64,000 nucleotides of DNA from Variovorax sp. J22P240 (GCF_030316855.1 NZ_JASZYR010000014.1:82534-146533), one strand, 5' to 3'; shown: positions 26,057-35,483, numbered from the stretch's first letter. Program-made: numbers and translations. The notes: generated from the letters alone by a model not told the origin.

Positions 26057-27283
26057 TCAGAAGACGTGTCGAATGCCGACGTCGTAGCCAGTCGAAGACT
26101 GTGGCGTCGGCACTGCGCCGTTGATTGCCTTCGTGAAGTAGGCGGGCCCGCCAACGGTCAGGTCGGCACCATTCTTGTTGTCGATCCGTGCAGCCGTCGC
26201 GTAGACAGCCGTACGCTTCGACAGGTTGTAAACGTAGCCGAGGGCGAACTTCTCGGACTTCGGGTCCGGAGCCAGGCCAGGAGCGATCTGATTTATAGCA
26301 GTGATGTTGTTGTACTTCACCTGGGTATAGACGGCACGAATCAACCCGGGTCCGATCGGTGCGTTCAGGCCGATCAGCGCGCCGTTGGCTCCCGGGTTCG
26401 TGAAACCAAAAGCGTTCGCGACCGGCGGGATGCCGGAGAAGTCCGTCTTCAGCTTGTTGTTCGAGTACTCGCCGAACAGCTTGATGACGCCGAAGTCGTA
26501 CGTGGCGGCGACGTTCCAGATGTCGAGGTTGGTCGTCGTGCCCAGGAAAAACTGGTCTCCAACCGTGCTTCGGCCGAGTGCCACTGCGACATCCAAGGGG
26601 CCCTTCGTGTAGCCGAAGCGGCCGCCTGCGTAGCGTCCGGCTCGCTGGCTGTTCGGTGTGTTCGGTGTCAAAACGCCCGGGTCGACCTTGTTCGCCTCGT
26701 TGAAGGCGTACATGACTTGGCCGTAGAAACCTCCCAGATTCGGTGGCAGGAAGTAGCCCACCGAGTTGGAGGCACGAATGTAGTTGGGGTTGGCCTGGAA
26801 CCCGTTGGCCGCTTGTCCGGGCGTGTTGAAGCCGCTCGCGGTGGCGATCAGGTTGATGCCCACGCCGTTGGAGGTGAACGGATCGGCGATGGCGTCGTTC
26901 CAGAACGTGGGCGTGTAGTCCCTGCCGAGGCGGATTTCGCCCAGGACCCCTGACAGGCTGACAGTCGATCGACGGTTGAAGGCAAGACCCCCGCCAGGCG
27001 CGAAGCCGGCGCCGGTGTCGTTGAGTATTCCGGCTTCGAGCCAAAAGCTGGCAGCCGCACCGCCACCGAGATCCTCCGTGCCGCGGAAGCCCAGGCGGCT
27101 GCTAGCGTAACCTCCGCTGTTCTGTACGGTGCTGCTGGTCGTGACGCCGATGCCGAACGGAGTCTCGGCCTTGTTCGAATAGCCGCTGACTGTGGCGTCG
27201 ACGACGCCGAACATCGTGATGGAGGACTGGGCCGCAGCGCCACCGGCGACGAGTACGGTCAAGGCGATCAGGGGTTTTCTCAT
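26057..27283 (-). CDS. Burkholderia-type Gram-negative porin
   Basis: The protein has 408 residues, with a cleavable signal MRKPLIALTVLVAGGAAAQ. Mature sequence SSITMFGVVDATVSGY and ASSRLGFRGTEDLGGG are the first strands of the 16-strand trimeric porins of betaproteobacteria, and the chain ends in GIRHVF, with the C-terminal aromatic residue needed for outer-membrane insertion. It lies 12 bases after the SDR gene, inside a catabolic operon, which points to a dedicated uptake pore rather than the main housekeeping porin. Confidence 0.95.
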   Translation of the reverse strand: MRKPLIALTVLVAGGAAAQSSITMFGVVDATVSGYSNKAETPFGIGVTTSSTVQNSGGYASSRLGFRGTEDLGGGAAASFWLEAGILNDTGAGFAPGGGLAFNRRSTVSLSGVLGEIRLGRDYTPTFWNDAIADPFTSNGVGINLIATASGFNTPGQAANGFQANPNYIRASNSVGYFLPPNLGGFYGQVMYAFNEANKVDPGVLTPNTPNSQRAGRYAGGRFGYTKGPLDVAVALGRSTVGDQFFLGTTTNLDIWNVAATYDFGVIKLFGEYSNNKLKTDFSGIPPVANAFGFTNPGANGALIGLNAPIGPGLIRAVYTQVKYNNITAINQIAPGLAPDPKSEKFALGYVYNLSKRTAVYATAARIDNKNGADLTVGGPAYFTKAINGAVPTPQSSTGYDVGIRHVF

Positions 27284-27295
27284 GGGCTCTCTTCG

Positions 27296-28084
27296 TTATT
27301 GAAAGATGACTGACGCACGGGCGGCTCTCGCCCCGACCAACATGGCGGTCTTGCCGCCATTGACTGCGAGGATCTGTCCCGAGATGTACCTGGAACGATC
27401 GGACGCCAGGAAGACGATGGCATCGGCGACCTCCTCCGGGGTGCCGATGCGGCCGGCGGGAATCGTTGCGGCGACCGCCGCGATCTTTTCGACCCCTCCC
27501 GCGATGCGTTCCAGCATCCCGGTATCGATGGGACCAGGAGCCACCGCGTTGACTCGCACGTTCGACCGGCCTGCCTCCAATGCCGCTGACTTGGTCAGGC
27601 CCTCGATCGCGTGCTTGCTCGCCACGTACATCGGGTTCTGTGCGTTACCGCGGCTTCCCATCGTGGAGGAAAGGTTGACCACGACGCCCTGCTTCTGCCA
27701 GAGCATCACGCGCAGCTCGTGCTTCATGCTGAGAAAGGTCCCCAGAACATTCGCGTCGAAGGTCGCCGAATAGGATTCGACGGTCTGGTCGACGATCGAC
27801 CCGGGCGTTCCCTCGGTCCCTGCACTGTTCACGGCGACATCGAGCCGGCCATAGCTCGCCACGGTGCGTTCGACGAGTTGGCGCACATCCTCCTCACGGC
27901 TGACGTCGGCAGCCACGAACTCCGCCTGGGCGCCCAGTTCGCGGAGTTCGGCAACGAGCGCGGCTCCGGCCGTGGCATTGCGGCCGGAACACATCAACCG
28001 GGCGCCTTCGAGCGCGAATGCGCGAGCGGTCGCGCGGCCAATCCCGGCCGTGGCGCCGGTCACAAGAACAACAGTTTCAGTCAT
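27296..28084 (-). CDS. Short-chain dehydrogenase/reductase
   Basis: The 262-residue SDR has the cofactor motif TGATAGIGRATA near residue 9, NSAG near residue 90, and the active-site set NLSS with YVASK. VNGGKTAM and a short tail close it. It starts four bases after the BKACE gene stop, so the two are probably co-translated. In this operon it could reduce or oxidise the beta-hydroxy/beta-keto acid that is the substrate of the BKACE enzyme. Confidence 0.92.
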   Translation of the reverse strand: MTETVVLVTGATAGIGRATARAFALEGARLMCSGRNATAGAALVAELRELGAQAEFVAADVSREEDVRQLVERTVASYGRLDVAVNSAGTEGTPGSIVDQTVESYSATFDANVLGTFLSMKHELRVMLWQKQGVVVNLSSTMGSRGNAQNPMYVASKHAIEGLTKSAALEAGRSNVRVNAVAPGPIDTGMLERIAGGVEKIAAVAATIPAGRIGTPEEVADAIVFLASDRSRYISGQILAVNGGKTAMLVGARAARASVIFQ

Positions 28085-28087
28085 GGA

Positions 28088-29023
28088 TCAGAACGCCACC
28101 GCGTGTTTGCCTTTGAGTTGCAGCATCTCGCGCGCTTGCGCAGGGGTTGCAACTTCCAGGTTCATCGATTTCAGCATCGAGACGATGCGCTGCACTTGCT
28201 GGGCGTTGCTCCTCGCGAGCCGCCCCGGCCCATCCCACAGCGAGTCCTCGAGCCCCACGCGAACGTTCCCTCCCAGCGAAGCCGCCATGGAGGCCAGCGG
28301 GACCTGGCTGCGGCCGGCTCCGAGGACCGACCAGTAGTAGTCCTGGCCGAACAGGCGCTCGGCAGTCCTGCGCATGTGCATGACGTCGTCGGGGTGTGTG
28401 CCGATTCCGCCCAGCAGTCCGAAGACGGACTGAATGAAGAATGGCGGCTTGAGGATGCCGCGGTCGATGAAATGCGCCGCCGTGTAAAGGTGGCTGGTGT
28501 CGTAGCACTCGATCTCGAACCGGGTGCCACTCTCGGCGCAGGATTCGAGGATGTAGCGGATCTCCTTGAAGGTATTGCGGAACACCCGGTCCTCCGAGCC
28601 TTCGAGGTAGGGCCGTTCCCACTCGTACTTGAATTCCTTGTGCCGGCCCAGCATGGGATAGAGGCCGAAGTTCATCGATCCCATGTTCAGCGACGCCACC
28701 TCGGGCTTGAGCTGCAATGCAGGCTGCAGGCGCTCCTCCACCAGCATGTTCGGAGCGCCGCCTGTCGTGAGATTGATCACCACGTCCGAGTGCTGCGCGA
28801 TGGCCGGAAGAAAGGCCCGGAACAGTGCCGGGTCCTGCGAGGGCTGGCCGTTCTCGGGGTTGCGCGCATGCAGATGGACGATGGCCGCGCCTGCTTCCGC
28901 GGCCGCAACCGCCTCGCAGGCGATCTCGTGCGCGGTGATTGGCAGGTGGGGCGACATGGTCGGCGTGTGGATCGCTCCGGTCACCGCACACGTCACGATG
29001 ACCTTGCTTTGGGGTGCTGCCAT
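28088..29023 (-). CDS. BKACE (beta-keto acid cleavage enzyme) family protein, canonical type
   Basis: The 311-residue TIM-barrel protein starts KVIVTCAVTGAIHTPTMSPHLP, nearly identical to the family consensus. The zinc-binding pair is H50 and H52 in IVHLHARNP, and E259 in VRVGLED is the third ligand. BKACE enzymes take a beta-keto acid and acetyl-CoA and give acetoacetate plus the CoA ester of the shortened chain; the known example is 3-keto-5-aminohexanoate cleavage in lysine fermentation. It heads the leftward transcript BKACE-SDR-porin-YeiH. Two more divergent paralogues lie at 33387 and 35484. Confidence 0.93.
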   Translation of the reverse strand: MAAPQSKVIVTCAVTGAIHTPTMSPHLPITAHEIACEAVAAAEAGAAIVHLHARNPENGQPSQDPALFRAFLPAIAQHSDVVINLTTGGAPNMLVEERLQPALQLKPEVASLNMGSMNFGLYPMLGRHKEFKYEWERPYLEGSEDRVFRNTFKEIRYILESCAESGTRFEIECYDTSHLYTAAHFIDRGILKPPFFIQSVFGLLGGIGTHPDDVMHMRRTAERLFGQDYYWSVLGAGRSQVPLASMAASLGGNVRVGLEDSLWDGPGRLARSNAQQVQRIVSMLKSMNLEVATPAQAREMLQLKGKHAVAF

Positions 29024-29047
29024 GGCAGATGTCTCCGTTCGATGTCT

Positions 29048-29088
29048 TGATTCAATTGGAATGAATCAGGCGATGGCAGCGCCTGATT
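29048..29088. promoter_or_regulatory. Nested inverted repeats between the AraC and BKACE genes
   Basis: Two perfect inverted repeats share bases. TGATTCA-N7-TGAATCA spans 29048-29068 and AATCAGGCG-N7-CGCCTGATT spans 29064-29088. They lie 25-65 bases upstream of the BKACE start and downstream of the AraC stop. The first looks like an operator and the second could be an operator or the AraC terminator; using one hairpin would disrupt the other. Confidence 0.5.
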
Positions 29089-29212
29089 TCCTGGATCCAG
29101 TATCTGGCGACGCGACCCATGCAGCTTGCTCTTTTGGGACGCGAACTTGCCGATCTGAGACAGCTCTGGATCGATGCAGGCAAGACGCCGCGGGCCGAAA
29201 AGCGCCGATCGA

Positions 29213-30274
29213 TCAGGACGTCACGTACTCTTTTGCTGCTGCCATGTCCGTCGCTTGCTTGATCCATTGCGAGGCGCTGCAGCCGAACTGACCCTGGAAC
29301 CAATGACTGAAGCTGCTAGGCGTTGCGAAGCCCAGTAGCTCGGCCACCTCGCTCAGCGGCAGGTCGCTCTCGCGCAGATGACGTTTGACCAGGTCCGAGC
29401 GCACCTGATCGAGCAAGCTACTGAAGGTGAGACCCTCCGCAGCGAGCCGGCGGTGCAGCGTGCGGCGATCGACGCGCAGGTGCCGAGCAACCTCCTGTGC
29501 GCTGCAGGCGCCACCAGGCAGCAGCGCGAGGATGAGCTGGCGACAGCTGTCATGCACGCTTTCACTGCGATCCCTGAGGGCCGCTTCCAGATATTTGCGC
29601 GCGTAGCCCGCCGCCACCTGGTCTCCCGGCTCGCGCGGCTTGGACAGGTCGATCGCAAGACAGACCAGGCCATTGAATTCCTGGTTGAACTTGACGCGCC
29701 GTCCGAAGAAAGCGCGATGGGTGGAGACGTCACTGGGTGGGCGATGCGTGAAGCAGACTTCGAGCGGTCGCCAATGCGGGCCGATCAAATCGCTCAACAT
29801 GCGAAACACGGTGCCCACGGCGAGTTCCACCGACTGTCGCATCGGCAGCCCGGGGCTTGGCATCAGGTCTTCCCGGATAACCACCACACTGTCGGTGTCT
29901 TCGACATGGATGGTGAGTGAGGCATTGACCAGCTTCAGGTAGCGGCACAGCGTGTCGAGGGCGTCCCTCGGCGTGGCCTCCTCCCTCAGCACGAGGCTGA
30001 TGGGCCCGAGGGCGGAGAGTTTGCGCTGGGCCGCAAGACGCAGCGCAAGATCTTCAGTCCGCGTGGCACGCGCGGTGATCTCCAGCAATTCGCGCACGGC
30101 ATCTCTCGGGATCAGCGTCTCGGGATCCTCGAGGACCTTCGGCTGCAGCCCCACGGTTCGCATGAAGGTATGCGGGTCGCGACCGAGCGACTTCACCAAC
30201 TCGACGTAACCGCTCAAGCTGGCGCTACGCATGAGTCGTGCAATGTGTCTCATGGGTCGGTGCTGGAGCGCCAT
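29213..30274 (-). CDS. AraC-family transcriptional regulator (OruR/ArgR-like N-terminal domain)
   Basis: The protein has 353 residues. The first 200 belong to the 'arabinose-binding domain of AraC regulators' type found in OruR-like proteins (LIPRDAVRELLEITARAT, LGPISLVLREEATPRDALDTLCRYL). The C-terminal double helix-turn-helix runs from about residue 250: ARHLRVDRRTLHRRLAAEG and LPLSEVAELLGFATPSSFSHWF. It lies between the quinone oxidoreductase and BKACE genes in the same direction and probably controls this cluster. A broken copy of its C-terminus is found at 36605-36853 at the far end of the cluster. Confidence 0.93.
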   Translation of the reverse strand: MALQHRPMRHIARLMRSASLSGYVELVKSLGRDPHTFMRTVGLQPKVLEDPETLIPRDAVRELLEITARATRTEDLALRLAAQRKLSALGPISLVLREEATPRDALDTLCRYLKLVNASLTIHVEDTDSVVVIREDLMPSPGLPMRQSVELAVGTVFRMLSDLIGPHWRPLEVCFTHRPPSDVSTHRAFFGRRVKFNQEFNGLVCLAIDLSKPREPGDQVAAGYARKYLEAALRDRSESVHDSCRQLILALLPGGACSAQEVARHLRVDRRTLHRRLAAEGLTFSSLLDQVRSDLVKRHLRESDLPLSEVAELLGFATPSSFSHWFQGQFGCSASQWIKQATDMAAAKEYVTS

Positions 30275-30304
30275 TATGGTACCGACCTCGCGCCCGAACG
30301 TCGC

Positions 30305-31276
30305 TCAGGGAACGAGGACGGTGGAGCCGATCGTCTTGCGTCCTTCGAGCGCGCGGTGCGCTTCTGCCGCGTCGGCCAGGGCGAAGCTTTGCTTCGGCTC
30401 GCTGACGATGTGCCCGGCGAGCACATGGTCGAACAGCTCCCGCGCCATGTCGAGCATGTGCGCACGCGGCTCGATGTAATGCCTCATCGCCGGCCGGGTG
30501 AGCCAGATGGAACCCTTGGTCGCCAGCAGCCTGGTGTTCAGGATCACCGGGCCCGACGAAGTGCCATTGCTTACCAGCGTTCCGCGAGGCTGCAGGCAGT
30601 CGAGCGAAGCTTCCAGCGTGTCCTTGCCTACCGAGTCGTAGACGACGGGAACGCCCTTCCCTCCGGTGATCTCCTTCACACGCTCGGCGATGTTCTCGCG
30701 CGAGGTCACGATGGTGTGCGCGCAGCCGTTGGCCTTCGCGATGGCGGCCTTTTCGTCGGTGCTGACGGTGCCGATCATGGTCACGCCCATGGCGCGCGCC
30801 CACTGGCAGGCGATCAGTCCGACGCCGCCCGCCGCCGCGTGGTACAGGATGGTCTCGCCTCCCTTCAGCGGATAGACCTGGCGAAACAGATATTGCGTGG
30901 TCATGCCCTTCATGATGAGCGACGCGGCAGTGCGATCCGTGATGCCGTCGGGCAGGGGAATCAGCACCTCGGCAGGCATCACGCGCGCTTGCGCGTAGGC
31001 GCCCGGTGGTCCGACCAGGTAGCCCACCCTGTCGCCCACGCGGATATCCGTCACGCCGGGCCCAAGGGCTTCGACCACGCCCACCGCATCGGTACCGAGG
31101 CCGTTGGGCAGAGCCATGGGATAGAGGCCGGTGCGAAAGTAGACGTCGGCGAAATTGACGGCGATGAAGCTGTGGCGCACGCGGGCCTCGCCTGCGCCCG
31201 GTTCGCCGACCTCGACGTTTTCGAATCTGAGGACGTCTGCGCCTCCGGTTTCATGAAGGCGGATGGCTTTGGTCAT
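30305..31276 (-). CDS. NADPH:quinone oxidoreductase (zinc-free MDR family)
   Basis: The ATG at 31276 gives 323 residues; upstream codons are unrelated. MTKAIRLHETGGADVLRFE is the typical QOR start, NFADVYFRTGLYP and GTDAVGVVEALGPGV follow, and LYHAAAGGVGLIACQWARAMG is the NADPH-binding AxxGxxG loop. Enzymes of this family reduce quinones or alpha,beta-unsaturated carbonyls. It is transcribed leftward toward the AraC gene and is divergent from the first Bug gene at 31472, so the shared 195-base gap holds the main control region of the cluster. Confidence 0.92.
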   Translation of the reverse strand: MTKAIRLHETGGADVLRFENVEVGEPGAGEARVRHSFIAVNFADVYFRTGLYPMALPNGLGTDAVGVVEALGPGVTDIRVGDRVGYLVGPPGAYAQARVMPAEVLIPLPDGITDRTAASLIMKGMTTQYLFRQVYPLKGGETILYHAAAGGVGLIACQWARAMGVTMIGTVSTDEKAAIAKANGCAHTIVTSRENIAERVKEITGGKGVPVVYDSVGKDTLEASLDCLQPRGTLVSNGTSSGPVILNTRLLATKGSIWLTRPAMRHYIEPRAHMLDMARELFDHVLAGHIVSEPKQSFALADAAEAHRALEGRKTIGSTVLVP

Positions 31277-31471
31277 GGTTCGTGTCCTTGTCTGTGAATG
31301 CATGTGGAGATGCAATTCTTGAGGGTCGGATACAGGACTGGAAGCTCGCCGTCCGTTATGCCCCAATTCGACAAATCCATGTCCCCGATAAGCAAGTGCC
31401 GGTTGCCGGTGCGCCAGATACTGGACCCGCTGACAGGTCTGTCCGAAACGAACAGGAAATGGAGACTGGAA

Positions 31472-32443
31472 ATGAAACTGCATCAGTTTGCTCGCCCTGC
31501 GATGGCGTTGATCACATGTTCGCTGGCGCTCAACGTCTGGGCCGCATCAGGCGACAAGCCCCTGAGGGTCATCGTTCCGGCACCGGCGGGCGGAACGATG
31601 GACACCGCCGCACGCGTCGTCGGGCAACAGATTTCCGCGGACACCGGCCGACCGGTGATCGTCGAGAACCGCCCCGGCGCAACGGGCTCGATCGGGCTCA
31701 GCGCCATGCTGCAGGCGGCCCCGGACGGCAACACGATCCTGCTGGGCGCGAGCAACCTGCTGGTGGAAGCGCCGCAGGTGATGAAGGTACCGTACGACCC
31801 ACTGAAGGACATCGTCACCATCGCCAGGGTGGCGTCCTCGAGCTACGTCCTCGTGACCGGTGCCAGCTACCCGGCCAAGGACTTCCAGGGCCTTGTCGCG
31901 CAGTTGAAAACGCGCAAGGGCAAATCCAGCTTCGCCAGCTACGGCATGGGGACGGTGTCGCAATACTCGGGACTGATTCTCAGCAGCCAGGCTGACCTGG
32001 ACATGCAGCACGTCGGCTACGCCGGATCGCCGCCCGCGCTTCAGGACCTGATCGGCGGCCAGGTCGACATCATGTTCGACGGCGTGGTGACTTCGTTGCC
32101 CCTGATCAAGAGCGGCATGCTGCGTCCCTATGCGGTCTCCGGGAAGAACCGGTCCAGGTACTTCCCCGACGTGCCGACCATGACCGAGCTCGGCTACCGG
32201 GACATCCAGTTCCAGGGACAGGTCTGCTTCTACGGCTCCAGCAAGCTGCCGGCCGACGTCCTGGCGAAGCTCCAGGCTCTCATCAAGAGGGCCGCCGATG
32301 CGCCCGCGGTGCAACAGAAGCTGATCGACGTGGGCGTGGAGCCCGATGTGAGCATCGATACGGCTGCGCTGCTGGCCGAGAACAAGTTGCTGTCCCAGCG
32401 CAACGCCGCCATCGTCAAGAAGTTCAACATCCAGGCGAACTGA
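31472..32443 (+). CDS. Bug/TctC-type periplasmic receptor (copy 1 of a tandem pair)
   Basis: The ATG at 31472 follows a purine-rich GGAGACTGGA and gives 323 residues with a Sec signal ending NVWAAS. PLRVIVPAPAGGTMDTAARVVG, VIVENRPGATGSIGL, LQAAPDGNT and VGYAGSPPALQDLIGGQVDIMFDG are Bug signatures. It aligns along its whole length with the product of 34464-35432, with long identical blocks (SSKLPADVLAKL, ERNAAIVKKF-like QRNAAIVKKF). It likely delivers the pathway substrate. It is first in the rightward arm, before TauD-type and BKACE genes. Confidence 0.94.
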   Translation: MKLHQFARPAMALITCSLALNVWAASGDKPLRVIVPAPAGGTMDTAARVVGQQISADTGRPVIVENRPGATGSIGLSAMLQAAPDGNTILLGASNLLVEAPQVMKVPYDPLKDIVTIARVASSSYVLVTGASYPAKDFQGLVAQLKTRKGKSSFASYGMGTVSQYSGLILSSQADLDMQHVGYAGSPPALQDLIGGQVDIMFDGVVTSLPLIKSGMLRPYAVSGKNRSRYFPDVPTMTELGYRDIQFQGQVCFYGSSKLPADVLAKLQALIKRAADAPAVQQKLIDVGVEPDVSIDTAALLAENKLLSQRNAAIVKKFNIQAN

Positions 32444-32475
32444 CCCAGCGCCGCCATTCCTCCAGAGAGCAAGAC

Positions 32476-33318
32476 ATGAAGATCAAGCAAGTCACGCCGG
32501 CCATTGGCGCCGAAGTCAGCGACGTCCATCTCGGCGAAGCAGCGCGCAACCCCGAACTCTTCGCACAGGTCAGATCCGCGCTGCTCAAGCACAAAGTGCT
32601 TTTCTTTCGCAACCAGGACATCACGCGCGCCGACCACGTGGCCTTCGCAAGTTGCTTCGGCAAGCTGGAAGACCACCCCGTGGTCAACAGTGATCCCAAG
32701 CACCCCGGCCTGGTGCTCATCTATCGCAGCGACTCCAGGCACAGCTACGAGAACTCCTATCACTCCGACGGGCTGTGGCGCCAGAGCCCTGCCATGGGTG
32801 CCGTCCTGCGCTGCATCGAATGCCCGGAGATCGGCGGCGACACCATCTGGGTCAACATGGTTCAGGCGTACGAGGAACTGCCGGAGGAGATCAAGCAGAA
32901 GATCCTGAAGCTTCGCGCCAAGGCCAGCATCGAGCCTTCTTTCGGCGCCGTCATGCCGGAGGAAGCGCGCAGGAAGCTGGACCGGGACAACCCGCCGGTC
33001 GAACATCCCGTCGTGCGCACGCATCCCGAAACCGGCGAGAAGATCCTGTACGTAGGTGGCTTCACCACGCACTTCGTCAACTACAACACGCCGGAGAACA
33101 TCCGCCACGGCATCGACAAGCTGCCCGGCGCATCACTGCTGCTGAACTACCTGACGAGCCGGGCCACCATTCCCGAGTACCAGGTGCGCTGGTCCTGGCA
33201 GCCCGGGGACGTGGCCGTCTGGGACAACCGCAGCACGCAGCACTACGCGGTCAACGACTACTGGCCCGCACCTCGCAAGATGGAGCGCGCCGGCATCGTG
33301 GGCGACGTGCCGTACTGA
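32476..33318 (+). CDS. TauD/TfdA-family Fe(II)/2-oxoglutarate dioxygenase
   Basis: The 280-residue protein begins MKIKQVTPAIGAEVSDVHLG, as TauD/TfdA enzymes do. The iron-binding facial triad is H96 and D98 (YHSDGLW) with H256 (STQHYAVNDY), and R271 in ERAGIVGD is the likely 2-oxoglutarate-binding arginine. Family members hydroxylate next to sulfonate, sulfate-ester or ether groups, releasing sulfite or an alcohol. It sits between the first Bug and the second BKACE gene, and has no counterpart in the second half of the tandem duplication. With the YeiH-type exporter in the opposite arm, a sulfonated or ether-type substrate is possible. Confidence 0.93.
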   Translation: MKIKQVTPAIGAEVSDVHLGEAARNPELFAQVRSALLKHKVLFFRNQDITRADHVAFASCFGKLEDHPVVNSDPKHPGLVLIYRSDSRHSYENSYHSDGLWRQSPAMGAVLRCIECPEIGGDTIWVNMVQAYEELPEEIKQKILKLRAKASIEPSFGAVMPEEARRKLDRDNPPVEHPVVRTHPETGEKILYVGGFTTHFVNYNTPENIRHGIDKLPGASLLLNYLTSRATIPEYQVRWSWQPGDVAVWDNRSTQHYAVNDYWPAPRKMERAGIVGDVPY

Positions 33319-33386
33319 GTACCCGAAGTCTTGTCATCCTCGTTCAATATTCCCGACGTCACATTTCAACTCGGAGACCCATCCCC

Positions 33387-34460
33387 ATGAACTTCCTCGA
33401 CGGCCACCTGTACCCTGAGAACCAGCAGCCCCTGATCATCACGGCCGCGCCCTATGCGCCGGGTTGGATCCCCTCGGACTTTCCGGAAGACATCCCAGTC
33501 ACGATGGAGGAGCAGATCCAGAAGGCTGTGGACTGCTACGAAGCCGGTGCCACCGTGCTGCATCTGCATGTGCGTGAAGCCAATGGCAAGGGTAGCAAGC
33601 GCCTGTCCATGTTCAATGAGCTGATCGCCGGCGTGCGCGCCCGCGTGCCGGAAATGATCATCCAGGTGGGAGGCTCCATCAGCTTCGCGCCGGAAGATGA
33701 TGGCTCGGCCGCCAAGTGGTTGAGCGATGACACGCGGCACATGCTGGCCGAACTCACTCCGAAGCCCGACCAGGTGACTGTCACCGTCAACACGACGCAG
33801 ATGAATGTGACGGAGCATGCAGGTATAGATGACTTCAAGGGAGTTTCGCGCGGCTTCCCGCACCTCTATGCAACCTACAAGGACATGATCGTTCCCTCGA
33901 ATCCCAGCTGGGCCGAGGAGCACATCCGTCGCCTGACAGCCGCCGGAATCCAGAGTGAGTTTCAGTGCTACAACATCAACAGCTTCGAGACGATCGAGCG
34001 GATGATTCGCCGCGGCGTCTACAAGGGCCCACTGGTGATGAACTGGGTGGCCATCAGCGGCGGCATGGATCAGGCGAACATCTACAACCTCGCCAACTTC
34101 CTGCGTGCTGCACCCGACGGCGCGGTGATCACGGTGGAGAGTTCGGTACTGAACGTGCTGCCCGTGAACATGATCGGCATTGCCTTGGGCCTGCATGTGC
34201 GGTGCGGCATCGAGGATGTGCTTTGGAACCAGACCCGCACGGGAAAGATGAGCTCCGTTGAGCAGATCAAGCAGTTGGTTCGTATCTCTGGCGAATTTGG
34301 CCGTCCCATCGCGACAGCGAAACAGGCACGAGAGATCATGAAGATCGGGGTCTTCTACGAGACGACGGAAGAGACGCTTCAGGCCAATGGCTTCGCGCCC
34401 AATCGCAACGGGGGCAACCAGGGGTTCCTGCGCAAGCCGGACAGCGAACTGGTGGCTTGA
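33387..34460 (+). CDS. BKACE-family protein, divergent type (copy 1)
   Basis: The ATG at 33387 gives 357 residues; the long open frame upstream overlaps the dioxygenase gene and is a shadow. PLIITAAPYAPGW replaces the canonical start, but the metal ligands are kept: H59 and H61 in VLHLHVRE and E276 in RCGIEDVLWNQ. It is about 45 residues longer than the BKACE at 28088. NAPNRNG-type FAPNRNGGNQGFLRK closes it. It and the protein from 35484 are clearly recent duplicates. The substrate is unknown but should be a beta-keto acid; the enlarged loops suggest a different side chain from the canonical paralogue. Confidence 0.9.
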   Translation: MNFLDGHLYPENQQPLIITAAPYAPGWIPSDFPEDIPVTMEEQIQKAVDCYEAGATVLHLHVREANGKGSKRLSMFNELIAGVRARVPEMIIQVGGSISFAPEDDGSAAKWLSDDTRHMLAELTPKPDQVTVTVNTTQMNVTEHAGIDDFKGVSRGFPHLYATYKDMIVPSNPSWAEEHIRRLTAAGIQSEFQCYNINSFETIERMIRRGVYKGPLVMNWVAISGGMDQANIYNLANFLRAAPDGAVITVESSVLNVLPVNMIGIALGLHVRCGIEDVLWNQTRTGKMSSVEQIKQLVRISGEFGRPIATAKQAREIMKIGVFYETTEETLQANGFAPNRNGGNQGFLRKPDSELVA

Positions 34461-34463
34461 AAT

Positions 34464-35432
34464 ATGAAACTTCTGCAACTTGCACGCGCCTCCATGGCGC
34501 TGGTCGGATGCTCGCTGGCGCTCGGCGCCTGGGCCTTGGGCGATCGGCCGGTGCGGCTCATCGTCCCGGCGCCCCCGGGCGGAACGATGGACATCGTCGC
34601 CCGCGTGCTCGGGCAGCAGATGGCTGTCGACATCGGTCGACCGGTGATCGTTGAGAACCGCCCCGGAGCAGGCGGCTCGATCGGCCTCCAGGCCATGCTG
34701 CAGGCCGCGCCGGACGGCACCACGATCGTGGTGGCGGCAAGCAACGTGCTGGCCGAGACGCCGCAGGTGATGAAGATGCCCTTCGACCCGCTCAAGGACG
34801 TGGTCCCGATCGCGTCGGTAGCCAGGTCGGGCGTCGTGCTCGTGACCACGTCAGGCTACCCCGCCAAGGACTTCCAGGGTCTGGTCGCGCAATTGAAGAC
34901 GCGCCAAGGCAAGGCCAGCTTCGCCAGCTACAGCCCGGGCACCGTGTCGCAGTACGCGGGACTGATCCTCAGCGATCGGGCCGGGCTGGACATGCAGCAC
35001 GTGGGCTATCCCGGATCGCCGCTCGCGCTCCAGGACCTGCTCGGCGGCCAGGTCGACATCATGTTCGACGGCATGGTGACCTCCATGCCGCTGATCAAAG
35101 GCGGCAAGCTGCGCCCCTACGCCTTCTCCGGCAAACGCCGCTCCAGATTCCTCCCTGATGTGCCAACCACCGCCGAGCTCGGCTATCCGGAACTGCAGTT
35201 CCAGGGATGGGTCGGTTTCATAGGCTCCAGCAAGCTGCCGGCCGACGTGCTGGCGAAGCTTCACGCAACCATCGAAAAGGCAGCGCAGGCACCCGCCGTG
35301 CAGCAAAAGCTGATGGACGTGGGCCTCGAACCCGAACTGAGCGTCGACACGCCGGCGCTGCTCGGCGAGACCAGGGCGCTGTCCGAACGCAACGCCGCCA
35401 TCGTCAAGAAGTTCGGCATTCAGGCGAACTGA
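34464..35432 (+). CDS. Bug/TctC-type periplasmic receptor (copy 2)
   Basis: The protein has 322 residues, starts three bases after the upstream BKACE stop, and has a Sec-type signal (MKLLQLARASMALVGCSLAL) ending near GAWA. It is collinear with copy 1 at 31472; shared blocks include SYPAKDFQGLVAQLKTR-like GYPAKDFQGLVAQLKTR and GQVDIMFDG. Differences cluster near residues 100-115 and 135-145, which in Bug proteins lie close to the ligand site, so the copies may bind related but different acids. Confidence 0.93.
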   Translation: MKLLQLARASMALVGCSLALGAWALGDRPVRLIVPAPPGGTMDIVARVLGQQMAVDIGRPVIVENRPGAGGSIGLQAMLQAAPDGTTIVVAASNVLAETPQVMKMPFDPLKDVVPIASVARSGVVLVTTSGYPAKDFQGLVAQLKTRQGKASFASYSPGTVSQYAGLILSDRAGLDMQHVGYPGSPLALQDLLGGQVDIMFDGMVTSMPLIKGGKLRPYAFSGKRRSRFLPDVPTTAELGYPELQFQGWVGFIGSSKLPADVLAKLHATIEKAAQAPAVQQKLMDVGLEPELSVDTPALLGETRALSERNAAIVKKFGIQAN

Positions 35433-35483
35433 CCCGAGCCGGCATCCTTCCGACATCCGCATTGCAACCCGAGACGAAACGAC

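Noticed and set aside
25428..27044. 538-codon minus-strand frame spanning the porin and YeiH-type genes
   Set aside because: It overlaps two well-supported genes in another frame and lacks protein character.
30225..30803. 192-codon minus-strand frame within the quinone oxidoreductase gene
   Set aside because: It lies inside a clear MDR-family gene in another frame and is Arg/His-rich.
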